Assembly: GCA_010909165.1 (NCBI GenBank)
Contig: MU008160.1
Span: forward strand, 1,984,001 to 2,048,000
Length of the DNA stretch: 64,000 bases
Direction: 5' to 3'
Source of the DNA: Anthoceros angustus
Lineage: Eukaryota; Streptophyta; Anthocerotopsida; Anthocerotales; Anthocerotaceae
Part shown: positions 32,713 to 43,099 of the stretch, piece by piece
Layout: each line of letters opens with the position of its first letter
Numbering within the stretch: position 1 is the stretch's first letter
Notes under the pieces: model-generated
Told to the model about the DNA's origin: nothing
The model's database searches: none
Seen by the model: the letters and a program-made list of their open reading frames with translations, nothing else
Made by a program: the position numbers and the translations under genes

Positions 32713-34660
32713 GCACCCCATATTCCACCCCTCCCTCCACCTGCTGTCGTTACTCCTCCGACGACACCACCTGCAGGGTCCACCCCACCTCGGGCGTCCC
32801 CCTCCACTAGTACTCCGGGATTTCCCTCATCCACCCCCTCGCCCTATATTGTGTTATCTTCTCCTCAGATGGCTCGGCGTCCAATTCCTGGCAGACCTAT
32901 GCAGCTATTGGGGGGAGAAGGATCGATTTAGATTGCCTGACTCTGAAGAAGTGTTACTAACCTTTGCACTGCGGGCTACATGGTCCACGATTACGACGTT
33001 CGACAAGAACAAATAAAGGAGTACCAGGTACACGTTTTGATGACCTAGAGTACTCCAAAGGACTTGTAGCTAATTCCGTCTCTATGATCAGTGACCCTCG
33101 TGCCGTGCGAGAAGCACTTAATGGTGACGAAGGCACTGAGTGGTGAGCTTCCATGGATCGAGAGTTCAACTCTCTCATTGCTAATGAAACTTGGACCCTC
33201 GTAGACCCTCCTCCCGGTAGAAGCATTGTGACCAGTAAATGGGTACTAAGGAAGAAGTATAATGCTGATGGGAGTCTTTCCAAGTACAAAGCTAGACTCG
33301 TTGCACGGGGTTTTACTCAAAAGGATGGCTTAGATTATCAAAAGGAAAGCACTTTCAGTCCAGTGGTCAAGCTTACCTCCTTGCGGGCCATGCTTGCTTT
33401 ATCTGCCATGCACAACTTGCATGTACATCAAATGGATGTGCAAACAGCTTTTCTGAACGGTGTTCTTCGAGAGGAAATTTATTTATAACAACCGGAGGGC
33501 TATGTTAAACCTGAGGAAGCCCACAAAGTATATAAACTCCACAAGACCCTATACAGTTTAAAGTAGTCACCTCGTGGCTGGTACGAAAGATTTCAACTCC
33601 ATTTGCTTAGTAAGGGCTTCGTCAAATCCCATGCAGATTCAAGTGTCTTCATAAGAAGACAAGGTAATTTTCACCTTATCTTGGGTCTCTACGTTGATGA
33701 CCTTGTTCTTTGTTGCAACGATCTTAGTTTTCTTAACTTGATCAAAAGCGAACTCAGCAAGGAGTTTCTGATAACTGACAATGGCGTCCTCAAATTCCTC
33801 CTCGGCGTACAGGTTATCATTAACACCAATAGCATCAGTCTTCATCAAGAAAGATATGTAATAGACATGCTAGATAAGTATCAGATGCAGCATTGCAAAC
33901 CTGTCGACACTCCCATGCAAACTGGTGAGAGATTACGTTCCTCTATGTCTCCAAGCACTCCTGCAGAAATAGAAGAAATGAAGGATATACCCTATAAAGG
34001 TGTTGTGGGCAGTATACAACACTTGGTTCAGAATACACGACTTGATGTTGCCTGTGCTTGTAATCACACTGCTCAATTTCAAACTTCACCTGGGAAGCCA
34101 CATTGGGTGGCTGTGAAACGAATTCTTCGATATCTTCAGAAGACGAAAACTACAGGCATCACTTATACTGGTGGTGAGGGTGCCCAACACAAGCTTCTAG
34201 GATGGACAGACTCAGATTGGGCCGGTGATCCGGACACCAGAAAGTCCACATCAGGCTATGTTTTCACTCTCGCTGGAGGTGCTGTTAGTTGGAAGTGTAA
34301 AAAGCAAGCTTGTGTTGCTCAAAGCTCAGCAGAATCCGAGTATATTGCTGCACGGCCGCCGCCGTTTGGCTTGTTCAACTCCTACAAGATCTGCGTATCC
34401 TCATTCCAGCCTGTTGAAATTAAGTGTGACAATCAAGTCGCTATCTCTCTTTCTCGAGATCACGATTTCACGATCGCCTAAGCACATCCAATTGCGGTAT
34501 CATTACTTACGAGAGAAGGTGGAATCTCAAGAGCTATTTCTCACTTATGTCCCGACGTCGTACCAAGCGGATATCCTTACCAAACCGTGTCGCTACTCGA
34601 GCACCGCTGCGAGCATCGGGCTTATCCTCTATATCTTGAGTGCGCTCACCTCCTAGGATT
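32713..34660 (+). pseudogene. Copia reverse transcriptase-RNase H, interrupted by stops
   Basis: After a Pro/Thr-rich linker, RT starts at about 33,150 (MDREFNSLIANETWTLVDPP, then KWVLRKKYNADGS and ARGFTQKDGLDY). It keeps the QMDVQTAFLNG motif and, after in-frame stops at 33,486 and about 33,562, the catalytic YVDD box (GLYVDDLVLCC, about 33,692). RNase H shows TDSDWAGDPDTRKSTSGY and SSAESEYIA at 34,210-34,350, followed by a frameshift in the last 80 residues. The catalytic residues are kept, but stops and a frameshift make it defective as written. Confidence 0.87.
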
Positions 34661-34668
34661 ACGGGGTG

Positions 34669-34830
34669 TGTAGATAGTGTCAGTTAGTTCTAACCCTAGT
34701 TACTTAATCCCAGTTAGGGTTCACGAACCGTTGCGTGCTCCTTGAGCGTTAAGAACCTTTCTGCTGCTCTGAAACATAACATCTTTCAATACAATTTCAG
34801 TCTTCGTTACTTCATGAAATACCATTTTCA
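34669..34830 (+). repeat. Copia 3' LTR (162 bp)
   Basis: Same length and ends as the 5' copy. It is preceded by the purine-containing AGGATTACGGGG, a candidate polypurine tract, and followed by the TAACC target duplication. Confidence 0.95.
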
Positions 34831-34973
34831 TAACCCTAGCGACTTAGTTCTGACGCGCGGCGCCGTGATTTCCTGCCACGGGGCTATCCCCTGCACCGGA
34901 TCAGACTTTATTTTGCACTCTACGTACACTTCACACATACACACTGGTTCCTAGAGACCGGGCTGGCACATAT
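34831..34973 (-). mobile_element. LTR fragment (right half), continuation of 27,991-28,339
   Basis: It shares CCCTAGCGACT and CCGGATCAG-TTTATT with 38,690-38,760. It immediately adjoins the next LTR at 34,974, so two minus-oriented LTRs lie back to back. Confidence 0.65.
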
Positions 34974-36665
34974 TGTGGCGTGACTTTCGCTGACGGTCAG
35001 CCGGGCGCGCACAATCTCGTGTCGTTGTAGTAAGGGGGTTCGTTCCCAAGAGAATGATAGGCTCCGTTTGCCACGTTTCAATCGTTTCTCACCTCACGTA
35101 GTACCCGTTTCAGACTCAACCCACACATTCATCGTTTTACGACTAACTACCTGTGAACGCCACCGACAGCCCCTGGAAAACGCTTAAGGACCCGTTTCAC
35201 AGTATCATTCAAGTTTGTCCTGCTTCAGTCCGCTCCTCTCACCATTCACACTACACTCATCGTCCTTGGAGAAATCGCGGGTGGTCGGCATGTCCGGACC
35301 TCCTCCGCCGCCTCGCCAGCCTCCGTCCGGCTCTACATGCCCTCCCGAGTCCTCCTCGGCTCACATGCTCTGGGGCCCGTCTGAGCGTGCCGCTTGGGAC
35401 GAGCAAGGGTCCTTGATCGCTCTTCCCCGCACACACCACCACACGCTAGGTCCGCTACCAGACCTCGATAAGTCTCCCGGGCTCCACCGCCAAAGGACTC
35501 AGACTCACGTTAGCAAGAAGGCGCACAAGGGCCTGCAAGGAAACGCGGCATCAACACCAAGAGAAAGATACTTTACTAGAGCAACCTCAGCCCTCTTATA
35601 CTACGCCCAAGGTCGGCGTCTTTATTACACCCCTATTCTGAGCTGATGGCCAGCTCAGTGCGCCCTAATCGGCCGCCTACTATTTCCCCTTATTCCGCCT
35701 ATCTACGCCGTCGGTGGTGGGGCTGGGGTTGCTCCTGATTCCGCCTTGGCGCTGGCGGCCCAAGCCCTAGCCCTGACAACTGCGGCGCACCCAATCGGAT
35801 GATCCGCGAGGCGGGGCCCCTACCCCTCCTCGGACTCCGTCAGCCGAAAGCACACGCGGCCATGGGACGGCGTCACCACCAAGTCCTCCTCCCCATCTTT
35901 TCTTGTCTCGCTGGTGGGCCCTTGTACAGCGGGCCCTCTAAGAGATGGTTCTGTCAGGGCTGGTGGTTGGTGGCTCCCTTCTACTCCTTGAGTCTGGACC
36001 TCAGGGTCCAATCTCGACTCTGGAGTCCGGACCTCTAGGTCCGGTCTTCTCTCTGTGGTCCGGACCTCTGGGTCCGGTCTTCTTTCTGGAGTCCGAACCT
36101 CAAGGTCCGGACTCGCCTCTCGGGTCCGGTCTTCTAGGCCCATCCTTCCCCCTGGAGTCCGGACCTCAGGGTCCGGTCTCGTCACTAGAGTCTGGACCTC
36201 TGAGTCCAGACTTTCTTCAGGAGGCCGGACCTCGGGGTCCGGCCTTTCTTCAGGAGTCCGGACAAAGTCCGGACTCGCGAGCACCTGGGCTCGCCCCCCC
36301 GCTGGACTTATCAATGGCTCACCCACTGAGCCCTCCCGTGGTTCCAGGTTTCCCGGATGCGCCCCTTCTACGGCCTCCCCAGGGCCCTCCTCCCTTCCTT
36401 CCGTGCTGAGGTGCAGAGTGCTTACCTCCAGCTGACCTTCCTGCGTCCTGCTCCTCCTCCTCCGCTTCCCCGCCCCTGCTGTCACATCATCAAGCAGGCC
36501 TCCTAAGGTCCTGGGTCAGGCTGCCTCCGAGGCCTTCCTCCCTCGCTCCTCCTTCTGACCCGTCTGGAAGTCCGCCCACCGCCGAGGGTGGCGCAAGGCC
36601 TCCAGGCCTTGAGGAGCTCATGGGTAGTAGGCAAAGTCCAATCGATTTGTTGAATTGCCTCCACA
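34974..36665 (-). mobile_element. Gypsy LTR, minus orientation
   Basis: Read on the minus strand it ends CGCCACA at 34,974, with the same terminal block as 8,877-8,960, a TATA-like element at 35,601-35,592, and the GGTCCGGA array at 36,270-35,985. A possible start is TGTGGAGGC at 36,665, but this left boundary is weak. Parts at 35,760-35,815 match 8,180-8,230 and 37,870-37,925 in inverse or direct orientation. Confidence 0.65.
35985..36270 (-). repeat. GGTCCGGA array, minus orientation
   Basis: Nine or ten units of mostly 30 bp with the core GGTCCGGAC. On the minus strand it encodes a repeated decapeptide like RTPERRPDPEV. The opposite strand is open too, because each unit is a multiple of three, so the open frame alone does not prove translation. 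Confidence 0.75.
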
Positions 36666-37424
36666 TGGGCCGGGCACCGGAACTCCCTCCTCCAGGTGCT
36701 CAGCGGTTGGGCGTGTTGTCCGGCCTTTGGATCGTCTCACGCCAGCTCGCCAACCCAAGCCGGGCAGACTCCTTGATGCCGCCAAGGCCTGACACTTCCA
36801 GCCTTTGCTGCTCGACGTCTCCTCCTCCCTTCGTGCTGTAGCTCCACGGTTCGCCATGGAGCTTTGCTTCCTCCGCCTCCGCAACGGACAAGCAACCTCC
36901 GCCTCCTCCTCCGAGCTCTCGTCCCTCCGTTCATCCTTACGGTCCGCCAATTCCCTTTCCAGGCGGGCCGGTATCTCCGCCCGTCTCCTAGCTTCCTCCA
37001 GCTCCTTCTTCAGCCTAGCAACGTCCAACTCCTTGGATCGCCGCCTATTCTCCTCCGTCTTCAAGCGGCTGGGCGCTCTATCTCTGCTAAAGTCTTGGAT
37101 TCTCCCGTTGAGAATTCCGTGTTGCTCCGACGCGTCTTGGAGTTGCAGCTCCAGGGTGTCCTTGCTGCCTTCCAGCTCCTGCCGCCGCTCCTCTGCTTCC
37201 TGCGTTGGTTGGCGCCGTCTTCCGCCTTTTCGGTTCCCGCTGAGGCCGTCGGGGCTCAGCAGCTGCCGTTGTTGTTGGCTGCTGCCCTGCCGGAGCTGGA
37301 ACCGCCAACTCCCGTCCTGTGGCCGCCTCTTCCTGCGCCAGCTGCTCCGGTGGGGGCACCAGGAGGAGAGAAGCGGGGGTGTCCTCCCACACTTCCCCTT
37401 TCCGGAGTGCTCGTTCCTCCTCAC
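36618..37424 (-). CDS. Coiled-coil protein of an LTR element (268 aa fragment)
   Basis: A minus-strand frame rich in Arg, Glu, Gln and Lys with a long predicted coiled coil (about residues 80-175: EERRQELEGSKDTLELQLQD, ELDVARLKKELEEARRRAE). No zinc knuckle, protease or RT motif is seen. It lies just upstream (in its own direction) of the minus-oriented LTR. A similar coiled-coil ORF on the same strand at 41,860-39,580 may be its missing 5' part, separated by inserted LTR sequence at 37,490-39,300. It could be a gag-like protein of a pol-less element; function unknown. Confidence 0.4.
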   Translation of the reverse strand: MRRNEHSGKGKCGRTPPLLSSWCPHRSSWRRKRRPQDGSWRFQLRQGSSQQQRQLLSPDGLSGNRKGGRRRQPTQEAEERRQELEGSKDTLELQLQDASEQHGILNGRIQDFSRDRAPSRLKTEENRRRSKELDVARLKKELEEARRRAEIPARLERELADRKDERRDESSEEEAEVACPLRRRRKQSSMANRGATARREEETSSSKGWKCQALAASRSLPGLGWRAGVRRSKGRTTRPTAEHLEEGVPVPGPCGGNSTNRLDFAYYP

Positions 37425-37489
37425 CCTCCTTCAGGAGGTTCGCGTGCCCCCACACATGGATCAAGAACGGCGGGCCGTGGGACTCTGAA

Positions 37490-38352
37490 GAAGGCGGACC
37501 TTGAGGTCCAGACTCGAAGAAGGCGGACCCGAGGTCCGGACTCTGAAGAAATTTGGACTCAGGTCCAGACTCTAGTGACGAGATTGGACCCTGAGGTCCA
37601 GACTCCAGAAAGAAGGCCGGATCCAGAGGTCCGGACTCCGGAGAGAAGACCGGACCTGGAAGTCCGGACTCCAGTGTCGAGACTGGACCTTGAGGTCCAG
37701 ACTCGGGGAGCAGAGGGGAGTCACCAATCACCTGCCCTGACGGAAGCATCTCTTAGAGGGCCCATTGACAGGGCCACTGCAAGGGAGGAGGGAGAGGAGG
37801 ACTTAGTGGTGACCGCCGTTGTCAGGCCGCCGCCGTGCTCGACCTGGAGTCTCGGGGAGGTAGGCACTCGCGGATCATCCGATTAGGTGCGCCGCGATTA
37901 TCGGCTAGGCTTGGGCCGCCAGGCGGAACCCGAGCAACCCCAACCCCACCGACCGGCGGCGGATAGGCGGAATAAGGGAGATAATGGCGGCGGCCAAAGG
38001 CCAGGCTGCCACCGGCTCGAAATGGTGTAATAAAACGCCGACCTTAGGCGTAGTATAAGAGGGCCGAGGCTGCTCTAGTAAAAGTATCTTTCTCTTGGTG
38101 TTGATGGCTTCCTTGCAGACCCTTGCGTCTTCTTGCTAACGTGAGTCTGAGTCCTTTGCACCAGCGGAGAGACTTATCCGAGTCTGGTGACGGACCCTAA
38201 CGTGGTGGTGTGTGCGGGGGCGAGCGGCCAGGACCCTTGCTGCGTCGAGGCGGCGCTAAGCGTTAGGCGGATGGAACATGTGAGCCGGAGGAACTCCGGG
38301 AGGGCGTGTAGAGCCCAGACGGAGAGGCCCGGTGAACGACGGAGGAGGTCCG
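37490..38352 (+). mobile_element. Gypsy LTR fragment, plus orientation
   Basis: It contains a GGTCCGGA array (37,490-37,710), the TATA-like motif (38,053-38,062) and the segment TCTCTTGGTGTTGATG shared with 8,402 and, inverted, 35,560. It is cut off at 38,352 where another LTR begins, so the CGCCACA end is missing. With 34,974-36,665 it forms an inverted pair around the coiled-coil ORF. Confidence 0.65.
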
Positions 38353-38800
38353 TGTGGAGTGTAACCTTGTGTCCCGGGACACCGTGAGGTCCACATTTAC
38401 CCTCAATGTCGTTGTAGTCTTGGGATTCGCTCCCAAGGGAATGATTTGTGCCAAGAGACGCTAACTTCTATCGTTACTGACCTTCACCTAAGTTAGGACT
38501 TTTCCTGCTATCCCTCCCCTCACCTATCTTTTCGTCTACTACTACCTCCCAACTTGTCTAACTACCACGGATCTTTCCACGACTCAAAACTTATTCCACG
38601 ACCTGGTTCCGAGCTACTACCGCGGTGGCTCTCCCTAAGGGTAGTTTACTTCGACTACCGAGGCGGGTCCCACACCAAACCCTAGCGACTCATCTCGCGC
38701 CAGGCGCGCGGATCCCATCACGGGCGGCTACCTTCTCCCGGATCAGTTTATTACGCACCCCACACTCGTACTCATACACATCGATTCTTAGGGACCAACG
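38353..38800 (-). mobile_element. Second copy of the LTR seen at 27,991
   Basis: It starts TGTGGAGTG and follows 27,991-28,339 plus 34,831-34,966 across the position where copia is inserted. It is thus the uninterrupted allele-like copy that confirms the copia insertion point. The right boundary is approximate. Confidence 0.65.
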
Positions 38801-39299
38801 TTCCCACAGATCCCTCTCAACCTTCACACACACACACAGGCCGCCTTCACACAGTGGAAGGAATGATATTTCCTCTTGTGCTCACCTTCACGAGCACCGT
38901 TTGGGATCCTCTACGATCACGCAATTTCCAGCATTAGTCGCTTAGTTAGTTCTCCTCCTCAACTTCTCCATTTGCCACCTCGCGCCAGCGTCTGGTGCTC
39001 GACCACTCTTTCTTCTCCTCCTCGATTCACTTCTTCCACTTTTCTCTCTCTTTCGACACGCCCTCAGGCTTTCATCCACACACACCACATACACTCTTAA
39101 TTTCGGAACACAGCCAGCAGAAGGAAGGGTAAGGGGAGGAAGAATTCTCGGGCGTCACAGCAGGCGTTACGAGCAAGCTCCAGACCCGCCCCGCGCCAAT
39201 CCTTCGATTTCCCCTCCTCGTCGGGCGCTCACTCACCTCCCCTCGCCGTGCAGCAAGCTCTCGACCACCCCTAGGGCGTCTCGCACCCCCTACCTCATC

Positions 39300-41950
39300 G
39301 GTCGGACGTCTCCAACCAGCCACAGGCGTGGGGATCTCAACGAATTATCTGCCGCAGGGGCTAGTCGCCCCTCTTATACATCGGTGGCGCCATGCCGATT
39401 TTTAGGTCCCAAGATGGCTATCATGAAGGGCGCACCCACAATTCGGGCGATCTTAGGTCGGTGCGGCATCCTAACCAAATCTATCCTTAGGATGCTATCA
39501 CCTATCCACCTACGCTATCTGCGCGCCCTCCCTCGACTTGGCTGGCCGTCCTCCATCGCTGCGAGCCCTCACCCACGCCCGGCGGTCAGCAGTTTTCCCA
39601 CAATACTTCCACCTCGCTATCACTGCTGGACGTCCTAATTTGAGGTGTACTATGCCCTGGAGCTTCCGCGTCTTCCGCTTGGCGCCTATTGCTGAGGATT
39701 ATTACCGGTTCCTCGTCCACCCAAGCATGGACCTCCTCCTCACTTAACTCCTCCAAAGTCGCCTCCCCATAATAGGGGGCCAACCCCCACACTCGGGCGC
39801 AGTGGTAGAAGTATGCACTTCGAGTCCTCACTTGCGATGGGTAGGCCACAGTCCCTCCCCTCCTCCCGTGGCTACACCGTTGCTTGGCCCATGTCCTCGC
39901 GAGGTGCTTGGCACTCGCATCCTGTCGCTCCGCTCACAGCCGCTTGAGTTGGGCTCGCCAATGCGATGTGACTTCCGCTCTGCGGTGGTGGACTCCACGG
40001 CCGTCGTCTGAACAACCGGTAGGTGTTTGGCTACCGCGGTTCTGCTTCCTTCCTAGTTCCCACTACCCGATCGTGGTCTGCTACCTCGCTTCCCCTTTCC
40101 CTTATCCTTTCTGGCTCGGCCACGTGCCTCATCCGCTCCGTTTATGTTCACGACTTTGGACCTTCTCCACAGAGGCCGCCTCTTGCTCCTGGGCTCGCAA
40201 CAGCTCTCCTGCATCTCCTGGTTCGTCTCATGGGCATCCTTAATTTGAGCCATGAGCGCTTCCTGCTGACTCGACATGGCCTGTAACTTCTCCTGAGCCC
40301 TGCACAAATCCTCCTGAATCTTGGCCCTTTTTTCCTCTAGGTCTCGCTTGTCTTCCTCCAGTTGCTTGCGCTTGGCCTCCCCTTCGTCAAACCTGGCCTT
40401 CACTACTTCCTCCCGTCGCCCTTGCACATTGAGCCATGTGAGAGCCAAGGCCGCTTGATCTAACAAATCCGCTTGGGCCGGATCGCCGATGTGGTCGGCT
40501 CACCGCAAATCCACTGTTGTGGCGGCGCCATCCCCTCGAGCACTTTCCTTCCCAGCAAGGTCGCACCCTCCTGGTCAGTGCATCCGCCACGGGAGTCCTT
40601 TGAAAATCTCCTCCCATCTTTGAGGAGGTCCGCTTCGAGGTCAGCCCTAATTCCTCCGGGGTTGGTTCGCCATCTGCATCGAGTCGACTGCCGGTCTTCC
40701 TCCGTCGCGCCTCTTCTTCCGCCACCTCAACTGCCGATTGGCCTTTACTTTTCGCTTGTATCGACTGGTGGCGTCCACTTCACCTTTTAGGCCGTTTGCC
40801 ACCCGGTCTTCCTCTTCTTCTTTGGTGGAAATTTCCTTCTCTTCCTCAGGCGCCGTCGCCACGGACTCCCGGTATGTCAGTTCCTCGATTTCCTCCTTGG
40901 GCTCCTCCGCCTTCCACTTCACCTCCCTAACCGGCTTCCACATGTGAAGGGAGGCCACAATTTCTACCTCTGGCAGGCAGTTAGCATGCGCATAAAGATG
41001 GACCAGGAAAGGTGAAATTAGAGAGGGCCGAGGGGTAGGAGCAATCAGGTTCAACCTCTCTTCACACAATTTGTCGAAGAATCCCCAATCGATTTTCGCC
41101 CCTTACAACTTCATGGAGGAGCAATGACAGTGGTCGGACAAATAATCCTGCTTCTTGTCTTGTGAAACATGCCATCGGACCCATCAAGCTAGCTGTTGCC
41201 AAATTGCGTCGACCGGCCGTTGGGTTCCGATTCGCCTTAACGGTACTGCTGCTTCTTCTTTGTGCTCCTCTTCCGGGAAGGTTCCATCACCAGACCACCT
41301 GCCTCCTCCTTGCTGCGCCCATACACCCTTCTAACCAATTCCAGATCCCAATCCTGGGGCTTCGCTCTAATCCCTTCGCCCGATTGCTTGCCTTTCAGAT
41401 GGCGGGCGCACTCCTGTACCAGTCCCAGGTTCACGTAATTCCAGCGCTTCTCCATGAAGCCCAGCCCCAGCTCCTTCACCAATTCCCCAGCTCGGACTTT
41501 CCAATGATCCATGTTTGGCCATTGGGCAAGCACAATCTCAGCTGTGACCTTGGGCGCCATCCCTCCACAGCAGTCTTCCGAGTCTCGCGCCTCAAATCAG
41601 CGACACTTCTGCGAATTTCCTGGCGGGGTCAGTCTCCAGGGTTCCTACCTCCTCTAGCTTCGCGACTCGCGATGTCACTGATGGAAGTTCGGAGCTCCTT
41701 CCCTTCATGGAGTCGCCCAGCGCCTCCTGCAGACGATGTCCGGGCAGCTCCTCGGACTCGGCGATCCGGCCGTCGCGCTCCGCCGCTTCGCTCCGTCCCG
41801 GCCCGTTGCGCTCCGTTATGCGAGCGGACTTCATCATTTCCTAGGGTTAAGTCCCCCAAGTTCCCCTACCCCTGTTCGGCTTCTACGACCGCTCGCTCTA
41901 CTCCCCAATCCACAACCCCACACTCATTCAGCTACCGCTCACTTGGTTGA
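39300..41950 (-). pseudogene. Coiled-coil element ORF, frameshifted
   Basis: Minus-strand open pieces (41837-41592, 41560-41237, 41069-40647, 40725-40387, 40466-40053, 39849-39586) follow one another in coordinate order, as expected for one gene of about 2.3 kb with several frameshifts. The middle has acidic Glu-rich sequence (EEEKEISTKEEEEDR), and the part at 40,400-40,250 is a coiled coil (AKRKQLEEDKRDLEEKRAKI). No retroviral domain is recognised. It probably belongs to the same non-autonomous element as 36,618-37,424. Confidence 0.4.
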
Positions 41951-42388
41951 CTCCAAACCTATAGACCATCACTCCCTACTTATACCAATCCCCTACCTCA
42001 CATATATAGACCTTTAGTGGACATCCCAAGTCCATGGGCCAAGGAACATTGAGTTCCCGGACCCTTTATTATCTAATCTAATAAAAACAAAAAAAACCAT
42101 AGGCCAAGGACGTTTCTCTTATAAATACCTTTGCCTACTGTCAACCTGACTTATTTTCACACCAAACTTGACCAAAAAACAAAAAAAACTACCTCAAGCA
42201 CATTTCAGCAGGGGGTTTCCGAGTCTAAGTCGTTGGTCGGACCCATGACCCTTATTTTTCCAAAAGGATGCCCGAGTGTCGCAGAGATGTGGAGATTTTA
42301 GCGTGGTGATTTTAAATGATAATTAGGTAAGAGGACGGACTAGAAGTATGAGGAGGGCTAGAGATGAATGCAGATGTGACGACTCGCA
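41951..42388. other. No gene recognised
   Basis: Mixed composition with an A-rich stretch at 42,080-42,190. No family match or repeat boundary is seen. Confidence 0.4.
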
Positions 42389-43034
42389 GCGTTTGGCCTC
42401 ACCGAGCACATTAGAATTAGTGTGTCTGCAGTAAGCACAGATTCATATAAGCACTTCCTCGACCAACAACCAAGCAAACAAATCTAATGCAGAATATAGG
42501 TGCAAACCCGGTAATAACGAGGAGTAGCTGCGCCGTGGCACACACTCTCCCACGAACAACACGCAAATTCCTCACATCGCTCTCGGGTCATAGCTTTGGC
42601 CTCCTCGCTTGCCTTGCATTGCATATCTAGAGGACAAGCTATGATATGAGCTTGTCCTCAATGGAAGGGTCTATATATACTAGACCCTTGCATCGGCATA
42701 TTCCTAAGATATCCTATTGGCATCGGATATGCCGGAAATATCCTAAGAATACACTATAATATGCAAGGAATATGCCAAAGCATATTACTTGAGCTTATCC
42801 ATAGCTATTGTATCCTAAGAATACACTATAATATGCAAGGAATATGCCAAAACATATTACTTGAGCTTATCCATAGCTATTGCTAACCATGTTTAATTAA
42901 CACTAATCAATGCTTAATTAACATAAGCACATTAGATTAATTAACACTAATCACTTACTTAAAGATAAGTAATTAGATTAATTAATGCTAATCAAACACT
43001 AAACCCAAGTGCAGATTAGTATCCACGGCATGAC
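42389..43034 (+). mobile_element. LTR-like repeat, copy 1
   Basis: It shares its whole length, with indels, with 60,262-60,846 (landmarks GGTGCAAACC, CACACTCTCCC, GCATATCTAGAGGACAAGCTAT, TCTATATATACTAG, GTTTAATTAACACTAATCAA). A TATA box (TCTATATATA, about 42,670) follows a hairpin made by AGGACAAGCT and AGCTTGTCCT. The copy at 60 kb adjoins gypsy coding sequence, so this is probably a solo LTR of that family. Confidence 0.6.
42739..42882 (+). repeat. 72-bp tandem duplication in the LTR-like repeat
   Basis: Two copies (42739-42810 and 42811-42882) beginning TATCCTAAGAATACAC, with one visible substitution. The related repeat at 60.6 kb has a single copy, so this is a later local duplication. 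Confidence 0.88.
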
Positions 43035-43099
43035 GATGGACATCACGGGTAGATAGTAGCGGAAGCGATAAGCGTGTCGTTTAAGTGCAGAAGCAGTCG

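Larger units (their letters stand above)
28345..34830 (+). mobile_element. Complete Ty1/copia retrotransposon with solo-LTR insertion
   Basis: Two 162-bp LTRs (28345-28506 and 34669-34830) beginning TGTAGATAG and ending TTTTCA, flanked by the 5-bp duplication TAACC (28340-28344, 34831-34835). The LTRs differ at only a few positions, so insertion is fairly recent. A primer-binding site TGGTATCAGAGC follows the left LTR, as in many plant copia elements that use initiator tRNA-Met. The domain order is gag, protease, integrase, RT, RNase H, which defines Ty1/copia. A 1,377-bp gypsy solo LTR interrupts the linker between integrase and RT. Without it the element would be about 5.1 kb, a normal size. 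Confidence 0.95.

Noticed and set aside
32145-32931. Frames of 229 (minus) and 177 (plus) codons
   Set aside because: They cross the proven solo-LTR boundary at 32,707, so they cannot be single genes.
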